Source: Novosphingobium capsulatum NBRC 12533 (GTDB lineage: Bacteria > Pseudomonadota > Alphaproteobacteria > Sphingomonadales > Sphingomonadaceae). Taken from it: a stretch of 64,000 nucleotides of DNA. Position numbers and translations under genes: made by a program. The notes beneath the pieces are model-generated. The model saw nothing but the letters and a program-made list of their open reading frames with translations, had not been told where the DNA came from and searched no databases. The stretch spans positions 186,001-250,000 of the forward strand of contig NZ_BCYV01000007.1 of NCBI RefSeq assembly GCF_001598375.1, given 5' to 3'. Positions 26,016-34,397 of the stretch are shown piece by piece; positions within the stretch are counted from its first letter, which is position 1, and each line of letters starts with the position of its first letter.

Positions 26016-27029
26016 ATGACCAAGATGATGTACCGCGACGCCGTGCTCTCCACGATCATGGAGGAAATGGCACGCGACCCCGATGTGGTCGTGCTGGGCG
26101 AAGATGTGGTGGGTGGCATGGGCACGGCCGGCGGGCCCGAGGCGATTGGCGGGATCTGGTCTACCTCCACCGGCCTTTATGATCGCTTTGGCCCCGGCCG
26201 GGTGATCGACACGCCGATTTCGGAAAGCGCGATCATGGGCGCCGCGGCCGGCCTGGCTTTGTCGGGCAAGCGGCCGGTGGCCGAACTGATGTTTGCCGAT
26301 TTCATCGGCGTGAGCCTTGACCAGCTGTGGAACCAGATCGCCAAGTTCCGCTATATGTTCGGTGGCAAGACGCGGTGCCCGGCGGTGATCCGCATGGCCT
26401 ATGGCGCCGGGTTCAACGCCGCCGCGCAGCACAGCCAGTCGGTCCACCAGATCCTGACCGGGATGCCCGGCCTCAAGGTGGTGATGCCCTCCACTCCGGC
26501 CGACGTGAAAGGCCTTTTGCGCACCGCGATCCGCGATGATGATCCGGTGATATTCCTGGAACACAAGGCGCTCTATGCCACCAGCGGCGAAGTGCCCGAC
26601 GACCCGGATTTCATGATCCCGTTCGGCCACGCGCGCCTCTCCCGCGCCGGTGGCGATGTGACGCTGGTATCGTCCGGCCTGCTGCTCGGCATGTGCGAGG
26701 CCGTGGCCGATCGCCTGGCCGCCGAGGGGATCGGCTGCGATGTGATCGACCTGCGCACCACCAGCCCGCTGGACGAGGAAACCATTCTCGACAGCGTGGA
26801 AGTGACCGGGCGAGTGGTCGTGGTCGATGAAGCGCCGCCGCGCTGCGGCCTGGCTGCAGACTTGTGCGCGCTGGTGGCGGAAATGGCGTTTTCCAGCCTC
26901 AAGGCGCCGCCGCAGCAGGTGACGCCGCCGCACACTCCCATCCCGTTCGCGCGCGAGCTGGAAAGCGCGTACCTGCCCTCGGTCGACAAGATCGAGGCGG
27001 CCGTGCGCCGCGTCCTGGCCTGGCGCTGA
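26016..27029 (+). CDS. Thiamine-diphosphate-dependent dehydrogenase E1 beta subunit (acetoin/pyruvate dehydrogenase type)
   Basis: 337 residues, the usual E1beta length. Recognisable blocks are VVLGEDVVGGMGTAGG, RVIDTPISESAIMGAAAGLAL, and the C-terminal transketolase-like DVIDLRTTSPLDEETILDSV and VVVVDEAPPRCG. It pairs with the E1alpha encoded 20 bases upstream to form an alpha2beta2 decarboxylase/dehydrogenase. The E2 gene begins 11 bases downstream behind GGAGAGAG. The three adjacent genes give a self-contained E1-E2 set. Confidence 0.9.
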   Translation: MTKMMYRDAVLSTIMEEMARDPDVVVLGEDVVGGMGTAGGPEAIGGIWSTSTGLYDRFGPGRVIDTPISESAIMGAAAGLALSGKRPVAELMFADFIGVSLDQLWNQIAKFRYMFGGKTRCPAVIRMAYGAGFNAAAQHSQSVHQILTGMPGLKVVMPSTPADVKGLLRTAIRDDDPVIFLEHKALYATSGEVPDDPDFMIPFGHARLSRAGGDVTLVSSGLLLGMCEAVADRLAAEGIGCDVIDLRTTSPLDEETILDSVEVTGRVVVVDEAPPRCGLAADLCALVAEMAFSSLKAPPQQVTPPHTPIPFARELESAYLPSVDKIEAAVRRVLAWR

Positions 27030-27040
27030 AGGAGAGAGCG

Positions 27041-28477
27041 ATGCCCGACATCCGCCCTTTCTGCATGCCCAAGTGGGGCATCGAAATGACCGAGGGAACC
27101 CTCGCCGAATGGAAGCTGGAGGAAGGCGCGAGCTTTTCCCGCGGCCAGTTGCTGTGCCTGATCGAAACCGCCAAGATCACCAACGAGGTTGAAGCCGAAT
27201 GGGACGGCGTGCTCGCCCGCGTGCTGGTCCCGGCCGGCGGCGACGCGCAGCCGGTGGGGGCGCTGCTGGCAGTGCTGGCCCAGCCCGGCACCAGCGATGC
27301 GGATATCGACGCGTTCATCGCCGGCTTCCGCCCGGCCGATGCCAGCGTCGCGGCGCGCGGCGGCAGTGCGCCGGCACAAGAAGCAACGCCTGCGCCTGCA
27401 TCGGCTCCGCCCGCGCCAAAGCCCTTGCTCACCAACCGCGCGATCAGCCCGGAGGCGCGCAAGCTGGCCGAGGCGAGCGGCCTGGATATCGAGCCGATCA
27501 CCGGTTCGGGTCGCGATGGCCGCATCACCCTGCAAGACGTGCAGCAGGCGCTGCGCCCGGCGGCCACGCCTGCCCTGGCGGGCGCGCTGCCCGCGCCGCA
27601 GGACGAGCTGGCCGATGGGGCCAAGGTATTCGCCTCTCCCCTCGCCCGGCGCCTGGCCGCGCGGCACGGTATTGCCCTGGCCGGCATCACTGGGACCGGC
27701 CCACGCGGGCGTATTTCCAAGGCTGACGTGCTGGCGCTGGTGCCTGCCCCTGCTGCCGCGCCGGCCGGCATGGCGCCGTTCGTTGCGGTGCCCAACCTGC
27801 CCACGGTCGTGCCGTTCGACCGGGTGCGCAAGGTGGTGGCGCAGCGGCTGACCCAGGCCAAGCAGGACATTCCACATTTCTACCTGCGCACCAGTGCGCG
27901 GCTGGATGAGCTGCTCGCCCTGCGCCAGACGGCCAACCTGGTCTTGGGCATCAAGGCCTCGATCAACGATTACCTGGTGCGCGCCACCGCGCTTACCCTG
28001 GCCCAGCACGGCGATGTCAACGTGCAGGTGCACGGGGACAGCGTGCACCGCTTTGCCCATGCCGATATCGCCATTGCCGTGGCCAGCCCCAAGGGCCTGG
28101 TCACGCCGATCGTGCGCCAGGCCGATCGCCTGGGCATGCCCGGCATTGCCGCCGCAACCCGCGCCCTGATCGACAAGGCGCAGGCCGGCAAGCTGGGCTA
28201 TGACGACATGGAAGGCGGCACCTTTTCGATCTCCAACCTGGGCATGTTCGGCGTGGAAGAGTTTGCCGCGATCATCAATCCGCCCCAGGCCGCGATCCTG
28301 GCGGTGGGCGCGGCAGTCCGCACCCCATGCGAGTTGCCGGGCGGCGCCGTGGGCTTTGAAACGCGGCTGGCGCTGACGCTGTCGGTCGATCATCGCGCCG
28401 TCGATGGCGCGGCGGCCGCCGCGTTCCTCGCCACGCTCAAGGGCCTGCTCGAAGCGCCCGAGCGCCTGTTTGCCTGA
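27041..28477 (+). CDS. Dihydrolipoamide acyltransferase E2 with two E3-binding domains
   Basis: 478 residues. An N-terminal lipoyl domain (about 1-80) has its lipoyl Lys45 in ETAKITNEVE. After an Ala/Pro linker come two peripheral-subunit-binding domains: residues 135-171 (begins ISPEARKLAEASGLD) and 198-234 (begins ASPLARRLAARHG). Another linker leads to the catalytic acyltransferase domain with His451 and Asp455 in VDHRAVDG and the block FSISNLGMFGVEEF. E2 proteins of this class usually carry one binding domain. It transfers the acyl group made by E1 to CoA. It closes the E1alpha-E1beta-E2 run. Confidence 0.92.
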   Translation: MPDIRPFCMPKWGIEMTEGTLAEWKLEEGASFSRGQLLCLIETAKITNEVEAEWDGVLARVLVPAGGDAQPVGALLAVLAQPGTSDADIDAFIAGFRPADASVAARGGSAPAQEATPAPASAPPAPKPLLTNRAISPEARKLAEASGLDIEPITGSGRDGRITLQDVQQALRPAATPALAGALPAPQDELADGAKVFASPLARRLAARHGIALAGITGTGPRGRISKADVLALVPAPAAAPAGMAPFVAVPNLPTVVPFDRVRKVVAQRLTQAKQDIPHFYLRTSARLDELLALRQTANLVLGIKASINDYLVRATALTLAQHGDVNVQVHGDSVHRFAHADIAIAVASPKGLVTPIVRQADRLGMPGIAAATRALIDKAQAGKLGYDDMEGGTFSISNLGMFGVEEFAAIINPPQAAILAVGAAVRTPCELPGGAVGFETRLALTLSVDHRAVDGAAAAAFLATLKGLLEAPERLFA

Positions 28478-28496
28478 TAGTTTCACGGAGCATACC

Positions 28497-29033
28497 ATGT
28501 CCCAGCGCGGCCCTCTCACCCAGTTTGGCCCGATCTTCCAGATGGCCTACCTGCCCGCCAATTTCGATGCGGCGATCGACTATTGGACCAGGGTGGTCGG
28601 CGCCGGTCCGTTCTTCCTGATGGAAGGCATCACGCTGGCCGACATGACCTATCTGGGCGAGCCGAGCGACGCGCGCTTTTCAGCCGCCTGGGGCTATTGG
28701 GGCGACATGCAGATCGAACTGATCCGCGCGGAAAACGATGCGCCGTCGATCTATACCGGCCCCTATGCGGTGACTGACCGGCTGCACCATGTGTGCGTGG
28801 AAGTAGATGATCTGGAGCCAGTGCGCGCGGCGCTCGCCCAGGCCGGCGCCACCATCCTGATCGAAGGCAAGGTGGGCGAAACCGGCGGGGTGATCTATGC
28901 CGATGCCGGCGCCGGGCCGGGTGGCGTGATCGAATATGTCAAGCTGATGGAAGGCGGCGCGGGGCTGTTTGCCATGATGCGCGAGGCCGCGCGCGATTGG
29001 GACGGCAGCGATCCGCTGCGCAAGCTGGGCTGA
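28497..29033 (+). CDS. VOC-superfamily (glyoxalase/dioxygenase fold) protein
   Basis: 178 residues with the two beta-alpha-beta-beta-beta repeats of the vicinal oxygen chelate fold. Candidate metal ligands are His in DRLHHVCVEVDD and Glu in GGVIEYVKL; the N-terminal repeat runs from FQMAYLPANFDAAIDYW. The family includes glyoxalases, dioxygenases and methylmalonyl-CoA epimerases, and the precise reaction cannot be assigned. It starts 19 bases after the E2 stop and is probably in the same transcript. A role as epimerase, isomerase or lyase on an intermediate of the CoA cluster is possible. Confidence 0.75.
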   Translation: MSQRGPLTQFGPIFQMAYLPANFDAAIDYWTRVVGAGPFFLMEGITLADMTYLGEPSDARFSAAWGYWGDMQIELIRAENDAPSIYTGPYAVTDRLHHVCVEVDDLEPVRAALAQAGATILIEGKVGETGGVIYADAGAGPGGVIEYVKLMEGGAGLFAMMREAARDWDGSDPLRKLG

Positions 29034-29104
29034 CCTGCGGTTGCAAGCGCCGCTGCCCGATCCCATGTAGCAGGGCCCGCTGACAAAACGGAAACACCAA
29101 CGCC

Positions 29105-30223
29105 ATGCAACCGCAAACCACCCTCGTCCTGACCAGCCAGGCGCACGAAGACGGCAAGATCATCGCCGCGCTCACCGAAATGCCCCTGCCCGAACCGGCC
29201 GAGAACGAACTGGTGATCGCGGTGGAAGCCGCGCCGATCAACCCGTCTGACCTGGGCCTGCTGTTCAGCTCTGCCCGCGTCGACCAGGCGACGTTTGCCC
29301 CCGGACGCGTGGAAGCGCCGCTCTCGCCGGCTGGCCTGGCCGCGCTGTCCGGCCGCCTGGGCGAAGTCATGCCGGTGGGCAACGAAGGCGCCGGCACGGT
29401 GATCGCTGCCGGCAGCAGCCCGCGCGCGCAGGCCCTGATCGGGCGCCGCGTGGCAACTTTTGCCGGTGGCATGTATGCCCGCCATCGCGTTGTCCCGATC
29501 GAGGCGTGCATGGTCCTGCCCGAAGGCACGAGCGCACAGGATGGCGCGGCGGCCTTCGTCAATCCGCTGACCGCGCTGGGCTTTGTCGAAACGCTGCGCG
29601 CCGTGGGCGGCAAGGGCATCGTCCACACTGCGGCCGCGTCCAACCTCGGGCAGATGCTGGTGCGCCTGTGCGCGGCCGAAGGCGTGCCGCTGGTCAACGT
29701 GGTGCGCAAGCCCGAACAGGCCGACCTGCTGCGCGGCCTGGGCGCGGGATATGTGGTCGATAGTTCCAGCCCCGATTTCGCGGCCGACCTGCGCCAGGCC
29801 CTGGAAGCAACCGGTGCCGACACCGTGTTCGACGCTATCGGTGGCGGCCCGCTGCTGGGCACCATCCTCTCCACCATGGAACAGGTCGGCCGCGCGGCCG
29901 CCGGCGCCTATTCGCGCTATGGCTCCACCGCCAAGAAGCGCGCGTATGTCTATGGCATGCTCGATACCGGGCCGATCACCCTGCCGCGCGACATCGGCTT
30001 TGTCTGGGATGTTTCGGGCTGGCTGCTCGGCCCGACGATGGAAGCCCTGGGGCCAGAGGTGCGCGCCCGCATGACGGCCCGCGTCGGCCAGGACCTGACC
30101 ACGCTGTTCGCCTCCAGCTACAAGGCGCAGGTGCCGCTCTCGCGCGTGCTCGATGCCGACGTGGTGGCCGACTACAACCGCCGCGCGACGGGCGCCAAGT
30201 ATCTGATCCTGCCGCAGGAATGA
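29105..30223 (+). CDS. Medium-chain dehydrogenase/reductase (quinone-oxidoreductase-like)
   Basis: 372 residues of the MDR superfamily. The N-terminal GroES-like part includes PINPSDLGLLF and VGNEGAGTVIAAGS, and the nucleotide-binding domain has IVHTAAASNLGQMLVRLC where NAD(P) binds. No clear structural-zinc cysteines are seen, which fits the zinc-free quinone/enoyl reductase branch. It probably reduces or oxidises a carbonyl or enone intermediate of the cluster. It is the last gene of the plus-strand run and is followed within ten bases by a strong hairpin. Confidence 0.78.
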   Translation: MQPQTTLVLTSQAHEDGKIIAALTEMPLPEPAENELVIAVEAAPINPSDLGLLFSSARVDQATFAPGRVEAPLSPAGLAALSGRLGEVMPVGNEGAGTVIAAGSSPRAQALIGRRVATFAGGMYARHRVVPIEACMVLPEGTSAQDGAAAFVNPLTALGFVETLRAVGGKGIVHTAAASNLGQMLVRLCAAEGVPLVNVVRKPEQADLLRGLGAGYVVDSSSPDFAADLRQALEATGADTVFDAIGGGPLLGTILSTMEQVGRAAAGAYSRYGSTAKKRAYVYGMLDTGPITLPRDIGFVWDVSGWLLGPTMEALGPEVRARMTARVGQDLTTLFASSYKAQVPLSRVLDADVVADYNRRATGAKYLILPQE

Positions 30224-30229
30224 AAAACA

Positions 30230-30266
30230 CGACTGGGCTTTCCGCCAATGGCGGGACGCCCAGTCG
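30230..30266 (+). terminator. Strong hairpin ending the CoA cluster
   Basis: CGACTGGGC (30230-30238) pairs perfectly with GCCCAGTCG (30258-30266), and a nested CCGCC/GGCGG stem (30242-30246 with 30250-30254) fills the interior around an AAT loop. It starts seven bases after the stop. The trailing bases are not a U-run, so Rho may help. Confidence 0.65.
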
Positions 30267-30360
30267 GTTCGCTCGGTCCAGCCGGCGTCACCACGCGATC
30301 GGCCCGTGGGTGGTGCCACTGCCAGATAGGGAAGCGATCACCAAATCCTACATTACAGCC

Positions 30361-30930
30361 TCAATTTTGATGATTCGAACCGCCACACGATAATTCCAGC
30401 GACTGCGGCGCCATAGCCAACATGATTTGGTTGTATTGGGCGGCGTATTTTTTCATGGCGGCGTCGCATTCATCAATTATCTCATAATGCTGATCATCGC
30501 CAAAACTTGGGTTCCATAAATCTCTGATTCGATCAGCGTCAGAGCCATCAAAACTAAAGCTGCATTTGTTTGCACCTGGTACATAATAAGTGAATGCATA
30601 CCCGTTACTTCTAACTTTGAAGAGACGGAGATCATTACGCGAAATTGCCGACTGAACTTCACGAACAGCATACATTCTCTTAAATTCATCAACGCAGGAT
30701 CGACTGTCCAAGATTTGCTTTTGCAAAATCAACTTGGACTCTCGATATCCTGGAGACTCAAAATCCTTTACAGCGTTGGGTCCGATTAGCCTCAGCTGCG
30801 ACCGTACAAACTCGGCATCCTCTTGAGACAATAAATCCAGTGTGTTTCTCGGCGGCCGCGGCGGCGGGTTATGTTGCTTTGTACAACCACACACCAAGCC
30901 GAGCAGCAATGCGATGGCAATTTTCTGCAT
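30361..30930 (-). CDS. AT-rich orphan lipoprotein, unknown function
   Basis: 189 residues, not recognised. The N-terminus MQKIAIALLLGLVCGC is a lipoprotein signal with Cys16 the probable lipidated residue. The mature part is mixed alpha/beta in character, with no clear catalytic motif and four further Cys that might pair. Its codon use differs from every neighbour: A/T-ending codons are common, and by my count 30481-30540 is 43% G+C while adjacent genes are far higher. This points to recent transfer. It lies alone between the CoA cluster terminator and the GH3 gene. No transposase or repeats flank it. Confidence 0.7.
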   Translation of the reverse strand: MQKIAIALLLGLVCGCTKQHNPPPRPPRNTLDLLSQEDAEFVRSQLRLIGPNAVKDFESPGYRESKLILQKQILDSRSCVDEFKRMYAVREVQSAISRNDLRLFKVRSNGYAFTYYVPGANKCSFSFDGSDADRIRDLWNPSFGDDQHYEIIDECDAAMKKYAAQYNQIMLAMAPQSLELSCGGSNHQN

Positions 30931-31002
30931 GTGCCACCCCCGCCAACTACCTGCCGCACGGGAAACGAAGTGAACGGTTTTCCATTGCGCCTCAATAGAA
31001 AA

Positions 31003-33018
31003 TTACCGATTGCCGGGATTTGTCGGGCCCAAGCCAAATCCGAACGGGAACAGCGGATCGGCGCTGTCATCGCCCACAGCCGGGTTCTGCCGTTCCACCG
31101 CCGTCATCGTGCGCGGCAGTTCGAACGGCAGGCGCCCGCGCGCGGTTTCCTTGCCGGTCACCACATCCAGCAGGCCCTCGTCGCTCACCCCGAAATTGCC
31201 CAGCACGGCGCGGGTCTTGGGCAGGATCTCGGTGAGGATCGCCGGGCGATCGAGGAACACGGCGAGCACCACCGGCACTGTGGCCGCCACTTGCGCCACG
31301 GCATCGTAATCGGCGTTGCCGGGGCGGAAATCGAGGCGGCCCTCGTTCTGGCGGCTGCCGAAGAAGTTGTTGGGGTGCAGCCGCTCAAACGGCGTGGTCG
31401 CCCGCATCAGCGCCACTTGCGCGTCTTGCGGGCGCTCCACCACTACCAGGCCATGGGCGCGGGCCTGCGCCGCATCGATGCCTTTGAGATAGACGCGCGT
31501 GCCGGCTGCCAGCGGCAGGATGACGCTTTCGTTGCGCAGCATGACTTGCGCCTGGGCCTGGGCCTTGCGCCCTTCGGCCAGCGCGGCGGGCGTGACTGCA
31601 TCGCGCGCAGCGGCCGGATCGACCAGCGGGTTGTCGAACAGGCCCATGGTGAACTTGAGCGTCATGATCCGCGCCACGGCAGCGTTGACGCGGGCGATTG
31701 GAATGGTGCCGGCCTGAACGTCGCGGATGATCCATTCCGGCTCGGTCACGCCGCCGAACTGGTCGATCCCGGCGCGCGTGGCCTTGGCATAGCGCTGCGC
31801 CGGGGTCAGGTCTTCCACGCCCCAGGGCATGGCAATCTCGTTGGGCGTCTGCGGCTGGGTCGGCGCGCGGCAGGCCTGGCTGCAATCGCGGGTGATGCCC
31901 CAGTCCGACAGGACCAGGCCCTTGAAACCATAGTCCTTGCGCAAGAGGCCGAGCAGTTGCGCATTGTAGCCGGCGGCCACCGGCTCAAGCGGCTTGCCCG
32001 CAACATGGGGCCCGGAAATGATATCGTAGGTGGGCATCACGCCCGCCACGCCAGCGGCAAAGGCACCCAGGAACGGGCGAATATGCGTCTTGAGCGTGGC
32101 ATCGTCGTGCACGGCCATGCGCCCGTAATAGTTGTGCCCGTCAAACCCTTGCGGATTGGCGCCATAGCCCACCCAGTGCTTGACCACGGTGGCCACGCCA
32201 TCGCGCGCCAGCATGTGGGCGTTGCCCTGGAAGCCGATGACATAGGCTTCCACCATGGTGCGGGCGAGATCGGCATTGGCCCCGAATGTGCCGGTGCCAC
32301 GCGGCCAGCGCGGGTCGGTAAACAGGTCTGCCTGGGGGGAAAGCGCCATGTGGATGCCGGTGGCACGGTATTCGCGGCGCGCCACATCGCCGAAATGGCG
32401 CATCAAGGCGGCATCGCCCAGCGCGGCAAAGCCCAGGGTTTCGGGCCATTGCGAATAGCCCTGGGTGGCGGCGCTGGCCCCCACCGTCACCTGGAAATGA
32501 TGGCGTGGATCGGTGCTGATGGTGAGCGGGATGCCCAGCCGGGTCTGCGCGGCGAGCACCTGGATCGCGTTGTTTTCCTGCGCCATGCGCTCGGGCGAGA
32601 CGGCCAGGCGGGTGATGAAGCTGGTGATATGCTGGCCCGCGATCGCCTGCTGCACGGCGACCCGATCATAGCCTTGCGAGGATGTACCCACGGCGCTGTC
32701 GGGCGTGACCAGCGAGCCGTGCATCATCGCCCCGGCCTTTTCCGCCAGGGTCATTCGCCCGACCAGATCGGCCACGCGCCGCGCCACCGGCAGGCGCCAA
32801 TCCTCGTAAGGATCAAGCCTCCCGTTGCGGTTGAGATCGCGAAAGCGCTGCTTGCCCACGGTTAGCACCGGCCCGGCATCGGCCGGGATCACCGGCTGTT
32901 GCGGTGCGGCCTGCCGGGCCGGTGCTGCGGCGCCCACCGGATGTGGGGACGCCGCGAGGGACGCGGTGGAAAGCTGGGCCAGCAAGGGGGCGACAATCAG
33001 GGCGGCGGCTCGGTTCAT
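31003..33018 (-). CDS. Periplasmic glycoside hydrolase family 3 (beta-glucosidase type), A
   Basis: 671 residues. A signal peptide covers the first 24 residues (MNRAAALIVAPLLAQLSTAS start). The GH3 N-terminal barrel starts near RVADLVGRMTLAEKAGAM, includes GVATVVKHWVGYG, and has nucleophile Asp372 in VLSDWGITRD. The C-terminal sandwich domain ends LFPFGFGLGP. It likely releases glucose from the non-reducing end of beta-glucans in the periplasm. Residues 78-90 (RDLNRNGRLDPYE) look like a short EF-hand-type calcium loop, common in this subgroup. It is last in the minus-strand glucan locus but has a 215-base upstream gap, so it may have its own promoter. Confidence 0.9.
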   Translation of the reverse strand: MNRAAALIVAPLLAQLSTASLAASPHPVGAAAPARQAAPQQPVIPADAGPVLTVGKQRFRDLNRNGRLDPYEDWRLPVARRVADLVGRMTLAEKAGAMMHGSLVTPDSAVGTSSQGYDRVAVQQAIAGQHITSFITRLAVSPERMAQENNAIQVLAAQTRLGIPLTISTDPRHHFQVTVGASAATQGYSQWPETLGFAALGDAALMRHFGDVARREYRATGIHMALSPQADLFTDPRWPRGTGTFGANADLARTMVEAYVIGFQGNAHMLARDGVATVVKHWVGYGANPQGFDGHNYYGRMAVHDDATLKTHIRPFLGAFAAGVAGVMPTYDIISGPHVAGKPLEPVAAGYNAQLLGLLRKDYGFKGLVLSDWGITRDCSQACRAPTQPQTPNEIAMPWGVEDLTPAQRYAKATRAGIDQFGGVTEPEWIIRDVQAGTIPIARVNAAVARIMTLKFTMGLFDNPLVDPAAARDAVTPAALAEGRKAQAQAQVMLRNESVILPLAAGTRVYLKGIDAAQARAHGLVVVERPQDAQVALMRATTPFERLHPNNFFGSRQNEGRLDFRPGNADYDAVAQVAATVPVVLAVFLDRPAILTEILPKTRAVLGNFGVSDEGLLDVVTGKETARGRLPFELPRTMTAVERQNPAVGDDSADPLFPFGFGLGPTNPGNR

Positions 33019-33200
33019 CGACGGTTTTCCCACTTTTCCTGGTCCACATGGCCTCGCACCTGCTGGCACGATCCGGTCTGATTGATCGTGCGCGCTCACC
33101 CGCGCGGGTACTGGCGTTGACCTACTTTTCCTATTTTTGGACAAAGTCTTGGCCATGCCAGACGTCGCCCATCAAAATTTAAGTAGCGATCAAATTGACG

Positions 33201-33212
33201 CGGGTAAACCCG
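33201..33212. terminator. Short palindrome between acyltransferase and GH3 A
   Basis: CGGGTAAACCCG is perfectly self-complementary and lies 22 bases after the acyltransferase stop on the minus strand. It may be a small terminator or a protein site; the surrounding 33110-33200 is locally AT-rich and could hold the GH3 promoter, though I see no convincing hexamers. Confidence 0.35.
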
Positions 33213-33233
33213 GATTGGCCCGGCAGATGAAGG

Positions 33234-34373
33234 TCACGGCGTGGCGCTGAATGCCGCACGTTGATGCTGGCGCGCGCGAAGCCGCCGGCCCAGCCAGCCA
33301 CGGATCGGCCGGTCCCACGCCACATCGGCCAGCCACGCCACCGCCACCAGCAGCGGCACCAGGCCCAGGCCGATCACCAGCATCCGCTCAGGGGTGGGAT
33401 GGGCCTTGGCGACATAGTTCATCCACACGTAAAGGAACGGGAAATGGGTGATATAGATCGGGTATGACAGCCGCCCGCAGGCGCGCACCAGCCAACCGGT
33501 GATCGGCCCGGCTGCCGAATGGCAGCCGGCCACGATGATCGCGGGAAACAGCACGATGACGCAGGCTGCTTCGTAAACGCCGTTGAGCTTGATGCCGCCC
33601 ACCTCTGGCCAGATCGGCAGGAGCATGGCGCCGACCATGATCGCCGAAAGCAGCGGCCAGCCCAGCCGGATGCGCGGCAGCCGGGCGCGCATGCGATAGA
33701 GCCACAGCCCGGTGACAAAGGGGAAGCACAGGCGCACTGGCGCCATCCACAGCGTTTCCCAATACGAACCCTGGTCCAGCGAACCCAGCGCGATGCCGCT
33801 GGCGGCCAGCCCCACGCCGCTGATCACTGCGAGCACGCCCAGCGCGCGCGTGGACCAGTGGCGCAGCACCAGGGCATAGGCCAGGTTGCCCAGGTATTCC
33901 TGCAGCAGGCTCCAGCATGGGCCGTTGAGCGGGTGGGTATCGGTCCAGCGGTTGGGCAAGGGCCAGGTAGGGATCAGCGCCAGCCCCATGACGAGCGCCA
34001 CGACCACGCGCGACAGCGCGATTGCCTGTTCCGGCGCGCCCAGGGGATCGAGGAGGTAGCTGGCGAACCCCAGCAGCACGCCCAGGATCACCAACGGATG
34101 CAGCCGCACCAGACGCAGGCGCAGGAACTGGCCCACGCTCATCCGCGGCCAGCGGTCATCATAGGCATAGCCGATGACAAAGCCCGACAGCGCAAAGAAG
34201 AAATCCACCGCCAGCGGGGCATGGTGCAACACCACCTTGTCCCCCTGCCACAGCACGGTGATGCCCTGGATGTGAAACAGCACCACCATCAATGCCGCCG
34301 TGCCGCGCAGGCCATCGAGCACAGCAAAATGCGCCTTGCCGGTGGCAGTGGTATCGGCGTGTTCCTGGCGCAT
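33234..34373 (-). CDS. Acyltransferase family 3 integral membrane protein (OafA/YrhL-like)
   Basis: 379 residues with about ten membrane segments. The N-terminal FAVLDGLRGTAALMVVLFH carries the conserved Arg and His of acyltransferase-3 proteins, and FFFALSGFVIGY follows in the second membrane segment. Such enzymes move acetyl or other acyl groups onto periplasmic or surface glycans. Lying 24 bases after GH30 in a glucan-utilisation operon it might modify imported or cell-surface glucan, but this is a guess. No C-terminal SGNH domain is present. Confidence 0.85.
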   Translation of the reverse strand: MRQEHADTTATGKAHFAVLDGLRGTAALMVVLFHIQGITVLWQGDKVVLHHAPLAVDFFFALSGFVIGYAYDDRWPRMSVGQFLRLRLVRLHPLVILGVLLGFASYLLDPLGAPEQAIALSRVVVALVMGLALIPTWPLPNRWTDTHPLNGPCWSLLQEYLGNLAYALVLRHWSTRALGVLAVISGVGLAASGIALGSLDQGSYWETLWMAPVRLCFPFVTGLWLYRMRARLPRIRLGWPLLSAIMVGAMLLPIWPEVGGIKLNGVYEAACVIVLFPAIIVAGCHSAAGPITGWLVRACGRLSYPIYITHFPFLYVWMNYVAKAHPTPERMLVIGLGLVPLLVAVAWLADVAWDRPIRGWLGRRLRARQHQRAAFSATP

Positions 34374-34397
34374 CGCGTCTTGTTCCCCCGGCGGTGT

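Noticed and set aside
30361-30930. AT-rich island as an insertion sequence or prophage remnant
   Set aside because: There is no transposase, integrase, terminal inverted repeat or target duplication that I can see; it is better described as a single foreign gene.
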